DNA from: an uncultured Alphaproteobacteria bacterium
GTDB taxonomy: Bacteria; Pseudomonadota; Alphaproteobacteria; Minwuiales; Minwuiaceae
Direction of reading: 5' to 3'
Assembly: GCA_913064755.1 (NCBI GenBank)
Contig: CAJYBQ010000200.1
Span: 1-6,551, forward strand
DNA length: 6,551 bases
The translations under genes and the position numbers were made by a program. Positions within the stretch are counted from its first letter, which is position 1. Each line of letters begins with the position of its first letter. The notes under the pieces are model-generated. The model searched no databases, was not told the DNA's origin, and saw only the letters and a list, made by a program, of their open reading frames with translations. This document shows, piece after piece, positions 1-5,708 of this stretch.

Positions 1-2
1 CG

Positions 3-365
3 GGTGGGGGGGGAATTGTGGCGGTCTTTGTGCGTGAGGCAATGGCGCAGGGGGCCGGGGGTGACCGTGCCGAAGTTTCGATTGCAGCGGTCAGTGCCGC
101 CCGTGAGGTGGTGTTGGCGGGTCCTGTGAATGAACTCGAGGCAATCGCGGCGAAGTGGACTGAGCAGGGGGTTACGAGTCAGCGGCTAACGGTTTCGCAT
201 GCGTTTCATTCGCCCTTGATGAAACCCATGTTGGCTGAGTTTGAAGGCGCGTTGGCTCAGGTGAGTTTTTCGCCGCCGCAGGTGCCGTTGATTTCGAATT
301 TGGGGCCGGAAGCGGATGTAACCCGAGTCGAACATTGGCGCGAACATGTGCTGCGCACCGTGCGT
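3..365 (+). other. C-terminal fragment of a polyketide synthase acyltransferase (AT) domain
   Basis: This is the coding stretch before the GatA join. AT domains load extender units from acyl-CoA onto the acyl carrier protein of a modular polyketide synthase. The fragment shows the typical late-AT order: an AAV-x-x-AREVVLAGP strand, then TVSHAFHSPLM with the HAFHS motif at residues 61-65, then the MLAEFEGAL helix, a PLISNLG strand and EHWREHVLRTVR. HAFH in this position is characteristic of malonyl-CoA-specific AT domains (methylmalonyl types usually carry YASH). The catalytic GHSxG serine lies upstream and is outside the window. Composition differs from what follows: about 57% GC over 61-300 by hand count, and six of the first eight leucine codons are TTG. 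It probably comes from another genome or another locus. AT identity is confident; it is not a complete functional domain here. Confidence 0.8.
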
Positions 366-1169
366 GATGCGGCGATCATGCTGGGTTCGATGGTTGGCTT
401 CGATCCGCAGGATTCGACCTCGGTCGACATGCCGGTGCCGGATTTCGAGAGCGCCCTGACCGGTGACATCCGCGGCATGAAGATCGGCATCCCCGCCGAA
501 TACCGCATCGACGGCATGCCCGAGGAGATCGAGAAACTGTGGCGACAGGGTGAAGCCTGGCTGAAGGATGCAGGCGCGGAGATCGTGCCGATCAGCCTGC
601 CGCATACCCGGTACGCCCTGCCCGCCTACTACATCGTCGCCCCGGCGGAAGCCTCTTCCAACCTGGCGCGTTACGACGGCATGCGGTTCGGCCTGCGTGT
701 CGATGGCCGCGACCTGACGGAGACCTACGAGAAGACCCGTGCCGAAGGCTTCGGGGCGGAGGTGCAGCGACGCATCATGATCGGCACCTACGTGCTGTCC
801 GCCGGTTACTACGACGCCTATTACCTGAAGGCGCAGAAGGTCCGGACGCTGATCGGACAGGATTTCGAGCAGGCCTTCGGAAAGGTCGATGCGATCCTGA
901 CCCCGACCGCGCCGTCCGCGGCGTTCGCGGCAGGGGAGAAATCCGGCGATCCGATCGCCATGTACCTGAATGACGTCTTCACGGTGCCGGCGTCCATGGC
1001 CGGGTTGCCGGGCATGTCGGTCCCTGCCGGGCTTTCGGCGGAAGGCATGCCGCTTGGCCTGCAGATCCTGGCCCCGGCGTTCGACGAGATGACCATGTTC
1101 CGCGTGGGTGGCGTGCTGGAAAGTGCCGCCGCCTTCTCCGCGCGGCCAAGCAAGTGGTGGCTGTCATGA
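18..1169 (+). CDS. gatA: Chimeric frame: PKS acyltransferase fragment joined to C-terminal half of GatA (partial at 5' end)
   Basis: GatA is the amidase subunit of the GatCAB amidotransferase, which releases ammonia from glutamine to convert Glu-tRNA(Gln) or Asp-tRNA(Asn) in the cytoplasm. Residues from about 113 to 383 are GatA: DPQDSTS (129-135), GIPAEYRIDGM, SSNLARYDGMRFG, the GTYVLSAGYYDAYYLKAQKVR block, DAILTPTAPS, FTVPASMAGLPGMSVPAG, PLGLQI and a KWWLS end are all family hallmarks. The family is usually about 485-495 residues; here the N-terminal half with the catalytic Lys-cisSer-Ser triad and the glycine/serine-rich amidase signature is absent. In its place residues 1-112 match the end of a polyketide synthase acyltransferase domain. 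The frame is open to the window edge (from base 3), so the GTG at 18 is only the first possible start codon, not a supported start. The stop TGA overlaps the gatB start as ATGA, as expected for a gatA-gatB operon. GatA identity is very sure; whether the fusion exists in a living cell is doubtful. Confidence 0.85.
   Translation: MAVFVREAMAQGAGGDRAEVSIAAVSAAREVVLAGPVNELEAIAAKWTEQGVTSQRLTVSHAFHSPLMKPMLAEFEGALAQVSFSPPQVPLISNLGPEADVTRVEHWREHVLRTVRDAAIMLGSMVGFDPQDSTSVDMPVPDFESALTGDIRGMKIGIPAEYRIDGMPEEIEKLWRQGEAWLKDAGAEIVPISLPHTRYALPAYYIVAPAEASSNLARYDGMRFGLRVDGRDLTETYEKTRAEGFGAEVQRRIMIGTYVLSAGYYDAYYLKAQKVRTLIGQDFEQAFGKVDAILTPTAPSAAFAAGEKSGDPIAMYLNDVFTVPASMAGLPGMSVPAGLSAEGMPLGLQILAPAFDEMTMFRVGGVLESAAAFSARPSKWWLS
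354..365 (+). other. Junction between PKS AT and GatA sequence
   Basis: The 12 bases here encode RTVR (residues 113-116). Either parent could supply them: AT domains have a W-x-x-HV-(R/L)-x-x-VR ending, and GatA proteins have ARTVRDAA just after the amidase signature. Before this point the leucine codons are mostly TTG; after it the next 14 are all CTG. The short shared word and the abrupt change suggest a join by microhomology, most simply a wrong overlap during assembly. This is inference from wording and codon use, not from an alignment. Confidence 0.6.
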
Positions 1170-2644
1170 GAGATATCCCGACCAACCCCGCCAACCTGAT
1201 CGCGGGCGAGACCGGCGACTGGGAAATCGTGCTGGGCCTCGAAATCCATGCCCAGGTGACGTCGGATGCCAAGCTGTTCTCCGGCGCCTCGACCGAATTC
1301 GGTGCCGACCCGAACAGCCAGGTGAGCTTCGTCGATGCGGGCCTGCCCGGCATGTTGCCCACCATCAACGAGAAATGCGTCGAACAGGCGGTCCGCACGG
1401 GCATGGGCCTGAATTCGGAAATCAATCTCTATTCGGTGTTCGACCGGAAGAACTATTTCTATCCCGACCTGCCGCAGGGCTACCAGATCAGCCAGTTCAA
1501 GCAGCCCATCGTCGGGCGTGGCCACGTCACCATCGACCTGGCGGACGGCACGTCGAAGGAGATCGGCGTGGAGCGGCTGCACCTGGAGCAGGATGCGGGC
1601 AAGAGCATCCATGACCAGCATCCGTCGATGACCTACGTCGACCTGAACCGCTGCGGCGTCGCGCTGATGGAGATCGTTTCCGACCCGGACATGCGCTCCG
1701 CCGAGGAAGCCACCGCCTATGTCGACAAGGTACAGCGGATCGTGCGTTATCTCGGCACCTGTGACGGGGTGATGGCCGAAGGGTCGTTGCGCGCCGACGT
1801 GAACGTTTCCGTCCGTCGCCCGGGCGAGGAACTGGGCACGCGGTGCGAGATCAAGAACGTCAATTCCATGCGCTTCATCCGCCAGGCCATCGAGCACGAG
1901 GCCCGGCGCCAGATCGAGATCCTGGAAGACGGTGCCCAGATCGACCAGGAAACCCGGCTCTACGACCCCAACAAGGGTGTCACCCGGTCGATGCGGTCAA
2001 AGGAAGAAGCCCACGATTACCGTTACTTCCCCGATCCCGACCTGCTGCCGCTGGAAATGGACGAGGCGTTCGTGCAGGCCATCCGCGACAGCCTGCCGGA
2101 ATTGCCCGACGCGAAGAAGGCCCGCTTCATGGCGGATTTCGGACTGTCGGAATATGACGCCCGCACGCTGGTCTCCGACCGTGAGTCGGCCGACTATTAC
2201 GAGGCCGTGGCCGCCGGGCGTGACGCCAAGCTGTCCGCCAACTGGGTCACCACCGACCTGTTCGGCTTCCTGAACCGCACCGGGATCACGATTGCCGAAA
2301 GCCCGATTGCTGCCGGCCAGCTGGGACAGTTGATCGACCGCATCGTCGACAAGACCATTTCCGGGCGCATCGCCAAGGAAGTGTTCGAGGTGATGTGCGA
2401 GACGCACCAGGACCCGGACACGATCATCGCGGAAAAGGGCCTGAAGCAGGTCACCGACGAAGGCGCGATCACCGCCGTCGTCGACCAGGTGATCGCGGAA
2501 AACCCCGACAAGGTCGCCGACGTCAAGGACGGCAAGGAAAAGCTGCTTGGCTGGTTCACCGGCCAGGTCATGAAACTGTCGGGCGGCAAGGCCAACCCGC
2601 AGGCGGTCAACAAGATCCTGCGCGAGAAGATTCTCGGCGGCTGA
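1166..2644 (+). CDS. gatB: Aspartyl/glutamyl-tRNA amidotransferase subunit B
   Basis: GatB binds the misacylated tRNA, phosphorylates the Glu or Asp side chain with ATP and passes it to the ammonia delivered from GatA; with GatA and GatC it forms the cytosolic GatCAB complex. The 492-residue length is normal. The N-terminal GatB domain (about 17-310) carries GLEIHAQV (24-31), the FSGAS block, KNYFYPDLPQGYQISQ (95-110), HLEQDAGKS, the signature VDLNRCGVALMEIVSDPDM (158-176) and YRYFPDPDLLPL (285-296). The GatB/YqeY tail domain (about 345-490) ends in GGKANPQAVNKILREKI. I chose the ATG at 1166 because it overlaps the gatA stop as ATGA and begins at a typical N-terminus; in-frame GTGs at 1154 and 1157 would add four or three residues. 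No strong Shine-Dalgarno is visible, which fits translational coupling to gatA. gatC is not in the window. Intact, with no missing motif. Confidence 0.97.
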   Translation: MRDIPTNPANLIAGETGDWEIVLGLEIHAQVTSDAKLFSGASTEFGADPNSQVSFVDAGLPGMLPTINEKCVEQAVRTGMGLNSEINLYSVFDRKNYFYPDLPQGYQISQFKQPIVGRGHVTIDLADGTSKEIGVERLHLEQDAGKSIHDQHPSMTYVDLNRCGVALMEIVSDPDMRSAEEATAYVDKVQRIVRYLGTCDGVMAEGSLRADVNVSVRRPGEELGTRCEIKNVNSMRFIRQAIEHEARRQIEILEDGAQIDQETRLYDPNKGVTRSMRSKEEAHDYRYFPDPDLLPLEMDEAFVQAIRDSLPELPDAKKARFMADFGLSEYDARTLVSDRESADYYEAVAAGRDAKLSANWVTTDLFGFLNRTGITIAESPIAAGQLGQLIDRIVDKTISGRIAKEVFEVMCETHQDPDTIIAEKGLKQVTDEGAITAVVDQVIAENPDKVADVKDGKEKLLGWFTGQVMKLSGGKANPQAVNKILREKILGG

Positions 2645-2712
2645 AGACGCGATCGCGCACGGGCCTCCCCGCCCCCCGGAACGGAACAGGGACCACGGTC
2701 CGTCGCCGATCC

Positions 2713-2765
2713 CGGGGTCGGGGTGCCCGGGCCTTCGCGCCACGTCACACGAAGGCCGGACCCCG
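2713..2765. terminator. Possible two-way terminator: inverted repeat in the gatB / lipoprotein convergent gap
   Basis: The 149-bp gap between two convergent genes holds a perfect 8-bp repeat, GGCCTTCG (2730-2737) and CGAAGGCC (2750-2757), with a 12-base loop. An outer 7-bp pair, CGGGGTC (2713-2719) with GACCCCG (2759-2765), could extend it. Position between facing stops and the symmetry suit a bidirectional transcription end. There is no T-run on either side, so it is not a classical intrinsic terminator and the role is only inferred. Confidence 0.4.
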
Positions 2766-2793
2766 TATCCCGGTCAGGCTGAAGCCCGAAGAC

Positions 2794-3198
2794 CTATTCG
2801 TTGGTGTCGGTTTCCGAGGTTTCTTCCTTCTGGAATTTCACCTTCGGTTCCGGAACGTTGCAATCCTTCTTCGCGGCGACTTCACGCAGCCACTGGTTGC
2901 GACGCCGGTATGATTCGATCTCGATCCGCTCGGCGTCCTTGAAGTCCATGAAGAACAGCGGCACCAGCAGGAATGCACCCGCGACGCCGAGGGCGACATT
3001 CTTGCCCGTCGCATCCTCGCCGGGCAGACGACGGACGATCTCGGCCTCGTTTGCAGCGATCTCGTGGCGCAGTCCTTCGCAGGTGCGCTCTTCGTCACCG
3101 GGCTGATACTGGGACACGGGATGCGGAGATGAACCGCCACAGGCTGCCAGAAGCAACGATGACGAGACGAGTGTCGTAACTGCAAATGATGCGCGCAC
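2794..3198 (-). CDS. Small lipoprotein of unknown function with an internal hydrophobic segment
   Basis: I do not recognise a named family. The 134-residue product begins with a lipoprotein signal: MRAS, a hydrophobic stretch and a lipobox LAAC with Cys20 as the expected lipidated residue, followed by Gly-Gly-Ser-Ser, which does not carry the Asp+2 inner-membrane retention signal known from enterobacteria. After a polar linker comes a charged helix around Cys40 (residues 35-58), a hydrophobic run NVALGVAGAFLLVPLFFM (67-84), a second charged helix rich in Arg/Glu (86-112) ending at Cys113, and a Lys/Glu/Thr-rich tail. Cys40 and Cys113 flank the hydrophobic run and might pair if periplasmic. 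The start is GTG, supported by AAGGA six bases upstream. It stands alone, convergent with gatB and separated from msrA by a terminator. Small envelope lipoproteins of this general shape occur in proteobacteria; no function can be assigned. Confidence 0.82.
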   Translation of the reverse strand: MRASFAVTTLVSSSLLLAACGGSSPHPVSQYQPGDEERTCEGLRHEIAANEAEIVRRLPGEDATGKNVALGVAGAFLLVPLFFMDFKDAERIEIESYRRRNQWLREVAAKKDCNVPEPKVKFQKEETSETDTNE

Positions 3199-3204
3199 GG
3201 GAAA

Positions 3205-3209
3205 TCCTT
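3205..3209 (-). promoter_or_regulatory. Ribosome-binding site of the lipoprotein gene
   Basis: The minus strand reads AAGGA followed by TTTCCC and then the GTG start at 3198. The six-base spacing supports the GTG start, and there is no ATG alternative near the signal peptide. Confidence 0.6.
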
Positions 3210-3267
3210 TTCCACGGAGGTGAATGCCTCAGCGGAATACGGAAACCGGTCGCGCCCGTCCATCGAA

Positions 3268-3293
3268 ACATGGCCCCGGCGGGGCAGCCATGT
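3268..3293 (-). other. Strong imperfect hairpin in the leader region of the lipoprotein gene
   Basis: ACATGG (3268-3273) pairs with CCATGT (3288-3293), and inside it CCCC (3274-3277) pairs with GGGG (3281-3284) around a three-base loop, with three unpaired bases on one side. It lies 70 bp upstream of the lipoprotein start and 36 bp beyond the msrA terminator hairpin. No T-run follows on the minus strand beyond a GTTTCG. It may be leader RNA structure, a protein-binding palindrome or a backup transcription end for msrA; the sequence does not decide between them. Confidence 0.4.
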
Positions 3294-3328
3294 GAAGCGG
3301 GCTTGGGCCAGGTGCTGAAATCTGCCGG

Positions 3329-3349
3329 AAAAAGGGCCGGCTCTGGCCC
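3329..3349 (-). terminator. Rho-independent terminator of msrA
   Basis: On the minus strand, starting 27 bases after the msrA stop, GGGCC (3349-3345), a six-base loop and GGCCC (3338-3334) form a GC-only stem, followed at once by five T residues (3333-3329). Stem, spacing and T-run are those of a classical intrinsic terminator. It separates msrA from the downstream lipoprotein gene. Confidence 0.75.
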
Positions 3350-3375
3350 GCAATGTGATCGAATGACAGCGCGGA

Positions 3376-4011
3376 CTAGACCGCAGCCTTCGTCTTCTCG
3401 CGATACTGCTGATACAGCTTCTGCACCTTCGGCGCGGCCAGGTGCGCGATATAGGGCTGCGTCGGATTCCGCGCGGCGTAGTTCTGGTGGTAATCCTCGC
3501 CATCGAAGAATACCTCCAGCGGTTCCAGCACCGTGGCGATGGGGCGGTCGAAGACGCCTGCCGCGTTGATCTGGGCGATATAGGCCTCCGCCACCCGCTT
3601 CTGCTCGTCGTCGAGGTAGAAGATGGAGGACCTGTACTGGCGACCGATGTCGTTGCCCTGCCGGTCCTTCTGGGTCGGGTCATGCGCGACGGCGAAGAAG
3701 ATCTTCAGCAGTTCGCCGAAGGTGATCTGGCTGGAATCATAGCGCACCTCGATCACCTCGGCGTGGTCGGTGCGGCCGGTGCAGACGCTGCGGTAGTCGG
3801 CCGTCTCCGCCGATCCGCCGGCATAGCCCGAGACCACCGAATGCACGCCCTTCAGTTCCAGGTAGACCGCCTCGACGCACCAGAAGCAACCCCCGGCCAG
3901 AACGGCAATCTGTTCCTCCTCCGTCACCGCGACGTCCAGTGCGGCGTCGGGAAATTCCCCGGACACGACACCGAATGCGCCATCGTCCCGCTTGCTGCCG
4001 AATAGTGCCAT
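3376..4011 (-). CDS. msrA: Peptide methionine-S-sulfoxide reductase MsrA
   Basis: MsrA reduces the S-epimer of methionine sulfoxide, free or in proteins, using thioredoxin as the usual reductant; it repairs oxidised proteins. Numbering from the ATG at 4011 (211 residues), the family core starts near residue 35: AGGCFWCVEA with catalytic Cys42, SGYAGG (61-66), HAEVIEV (83-89), DPTQKDRQGNDIGRQYRS (111-128) and GEDYHQNY (171-178), all expected motifs. The first 34 residues are a non-conserved extension. The only other cysteines are Cys45 and Cys77; no C-terminal resolving cysteine is present, so Cys45 of the GCFWC motif may resolve the sulfenic acid (inference). A longer frame opens at a GTG at 4026, but the GGAGG ribosome-binding site overlaps that codon and sits eight bases before the ATG, so I chose the ATG. 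An 88-bp gap with a TTGACA word upstream and a terminator downstream suggest its own transcription. Confidence 0.96.
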   Translation of the reverse strand: MALFGSKRDDGAFGVVSGEFPDAALDVAVTEEEQIAVLAGGCFWCVEAVYLELKGVHSVVSGYAGGSAETADYRSVCTGRTDHAEVIEVRYDSSQITFGELLKIFFAVAHDPTQKDRQGNDIGRQYRSSIFYLDDEQKRVAEAYIAQINAAGVFDRPIATVLEPLEVFFDGEDYHQNYAARNPTQPYIAHLAAPKVQKLYQQYREKTKAAV

Positions 4012-4019
4012 GGTCGGTT

Positions 4020-4024
4020 CCTCC
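4020..4024 (-). promoter_or_regulatory. Ribosome-binding site fixing the msrA start
   Basis: The minus strand carries GGAGG eight bases before the ATG at 4011. It overlaps the upstream in-frame GTG (4026-4024), which therefore cannot be served by it; this decides for the 211-residue product. Confidence 0.7.
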
Positions 4025-4045
4025 ACTGGTGGTGTGCTGTCCCGT

Positions 4046-4074
4046 CAGGTGGTCACCGGACAGGCCATTGTCAA
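4046..4074 (-). promoter_or_regulatory. Possible msrA promoter (perfect -35 word, poor -10)
   Basis: TTGACA reads on the minus strand at 4074-4069, 26 bases after the ligase stop and about 58 before the msrA start. The hexamer 17 bases further, CACCTG, is a poor -10 match. A CTGTCC/GGACAG inverted repeat (4037-4042 and 4058-4063) spans the region just downstream and might be an operator. Only the -35 word is good evidence. Confidence 0.3.
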
Positions 4075-4100
4075 ATTGCCTCGCGGCAGGTCCACCCGCG

Positions 4101-5708
4101 TCATGCGGTGCCCAGCTTGCGCAACTCCCCCTTCTGGATCTTGCCGGTCGCGGTCATGGCGAAATCCTCGACGAAGGTGACCACGCGGGGCGCCTTGTAG
4201 GACGCCATGTTGGCGCGGCAATGGGCCTGCACCTCCTCCGCCGTCAGCACCACGCCGGGTTTCGCCAGGATGAAGGCCGCGACCTCTTCGCCGAACAGCT
4301 TGTCGGGGATGCCGATGACGGCGCAGAGCGACACGCCGGACATCATGTAGATCACGTCCTCGACCTCGGTGGAGTAGATGTTCTCCCCGCCGCGAATGAT
4401 CATGTCCTTGGCCCGGTCCACCAGGAACAGGTACCCGTCCGTGTCGCGATAGCCCAGGTCGCCGGTATGCAACCACCCACCGCGCAGGGTCTCCGCCGTT
4501 GCCTCCTCCCGATTGAGGTAGCCGATCATGTTCTGCGGTCCGCGACTGACCAGTTCCCCGACCGTGCCATGCGGCACCTCCCGGTCTTCGCCGTCGACGA
4601 TGCGCAATTCGCACCCCGGCACCGCCAGCCCGACGGAACCGATCTTCGCGAAGGCCTCGGCGGACGACAGCGCCACGATCAGGCCGGAACTCTCCGTCTG
4701 CCCCATGCAATGCACCAGCCGCGCATTGGGGAACATGTCCTGCACCGCCTGCAAGCGGTCCATCGCCATCGGCGCGGCACCGAAGCCGATGGCCCTCACG
4801 TGACCGAAGTCCAGTTCATCCTTCAGCGGGTGCTGTTCCATCATCAGCAACTGGCTGGGAACGGCGAAGAAGGCGTCGATGCGATGGTCGGCGATCTGGC
4901 GCATCGTGCGTTCGGTCTGATAGCCGTCGATGACCAGTGTCGCGCCCAGCGTCAGGGTGACGAGGAAGAAGACGTGACTGGCGATGTGGAACATCGGCGT
5001 GCAGGCCAGCAGCCGCATGTCCGGCCCCGGATACTCCCAGGTTTCCGGCGACAGGACGGCACAGGCCAGCAGGCTGTGGTGATTGTGCACGACACCCTTC
5101 GGCGTGCCCGTGGTCCCGGACGTGTAGTAGATCGCGCAGGGGGCACGCACATCGATGCCGACCGTGGGCTGCCAGTCCCCTGCCGGTGGTGGTGGCGGAT
5201 CGCGGTCCACCACCAGGCGCGGCGGTTGCAGCCCGGCCAGGTCGAGCGACTGGTCGATCAGGTCATCGAAGCGGCTTTCCTGCACGAACAGCACGGGCGC
5301 CGAATCCTGCACCATGAAGGCCAGTTCCCTTGGCACCAGCTTCGGATTGATCGGCACGGCCACGGCGCCGACGGCCAGGATGGCCAGGTACCAGATCGCG
5401 TAATGATCGGAATTGTCGATCAGCAGCTCGACCCGGTCGCCGGGACGAACACCGAAACGGTCGACCAGCATCACCCGAGCCGCCTGGATGCGCAGCATCA
5501 TCCCGGCATAGGTGGTGTCCCGCCCCATGTGCACCATCGCGACATGATCGGGGTACCGGTCCGCGGCCCGCGCGACCATGTCCGTGAAGGTGAAGTCACC
5601 GTCAATGCCGTAGCGTTCCGCCATCTCGGCCACGAAGGCTTCGGGCGTCACATCGTAGCGGCGGTCCCGTGGTCCGGGGATGTCGTCCACGACCATCTCC
5701 GTGCTCAT
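4101..5708 (-). CDS. ANL-superfamily acyl-CoA synthetase (AMP-dependent acid-CoA ligase)
   Basis: The enzyme should activate a carboxylic acid with ATP to an acyl-adenylate and then form the CoA thioester in the cytoplasm. The 535 residues have the normal ANL layout: large N-terminal adenylation domain (about 40-425) and small C-terminal lid (about 430-535). Visible motifs are the P-loop YYTSGTTGTPKG (194-205), PMFHIA (238-243), GFGAAPM (308-314), MGQTES (335-340, where most relatives have YGxTE), GWLHTGDLGY (411-420), DRAKDMIIRGGENIYSTEVE (431-450) and TATGKIQKGELRK with the expected catalytic Lys523. A proline run lies at 171-175. The substrate cannot be read from the sequence; fatty, aromatic or alicyclic acids are all possible. 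Its ATG overlaps the stop of the upstream hydrolase by four bases (ATGA), so the two are probably co-translated. No good Shine-Dalgarno precedes the ATG, which also fits coupling. Confidence 0.93.
   Translation of the reverse strand: MSTEMVVDDIPGPRDRRYDVTPEAFVAEMAERYGIDGDFTFTDMVARAADRYPDHVAMVHMGRDTTYAGMMLRIQAARVMLVDRFGVRPGDRVELLIDNSDHYAIWYLAILAVGAVAVPINPKLVPRELAFMVQDSAPVLFVQESRFDDLIDQSLDLAGLQPPRLVVDRDPPPPPAGDWQPTVGIDVRAPCAIYYTSGTTGTPKGVVHNHHSLLACAVLSPETWEYPGPDMRLLACTPMFHIASHVFFLVTLTLGATLVIDGYQTERTMRQIADHRIDAFFAVPSQLLMMEQHPLKDELDFGHVRAIGFGAAPMAMDRLQAVQDMFPNARLVHCMGQTESSGLIVALSSAEAFAKIGSVGLAVPGCELRIVDGEDREVPHGTVGELVSRGPQNMIGYLNREEATAETLRGGWLHTGDLGYRDTDGYLFLVDRAKDMIIRGGENIYSTEVEDVIYMMSGVSLCAVIGIPDKLFGEEVAAFILAKPGVVLTAEEVQAHCRANMASYKAPRVVTFVEDFAMTATGKIQKGELRKLGTA

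Noticed and set aside
3..365. The idea that the window samples a polyketide biosynthesis cluster with the CoA ligase as a starter-unit enzyme
   Set aside because: Only an AT fragment is present, its codon use differs from the rest, it is joined to a housekeeping gene, and the ligase lies on the other strand nearly 4 kb away in an unrelated setting with a hydrolase.
821..1897. A 358-residue open frame on the minus strand opposite gatA-gatB
   Set aside because: It is antisense to strongly conserved GatA and GatB coding sequence and shows no family motif; it is a composition shadow.
3224..3295. A 23-codon plus-strand ORF with a GGAGGTGA word right before its ATG
   Set aside because: The Shine-Dalgarno-like word abuts the ATG with too little spacing, the peptide is not recognisable, and it lies antisense to the leader of the lipoprotein gene.
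4012..4026. An upstream GTG start for msrA giving 216 residues
   Set aside because: The GGAGG ribosome-binding site overlaps this GTG and is ideally spaced for the ATG at 4011 instead.
4045..4710. A second minus-strand frame (221 residues) overlapping the end of the ligase gene and the gap before msrA
   Set aside because: It is the ligase sequence read in another frame; its low-complexity Gly/Arg-rich product has no motif, and the ligase frame is complete through its catalytic lysine.
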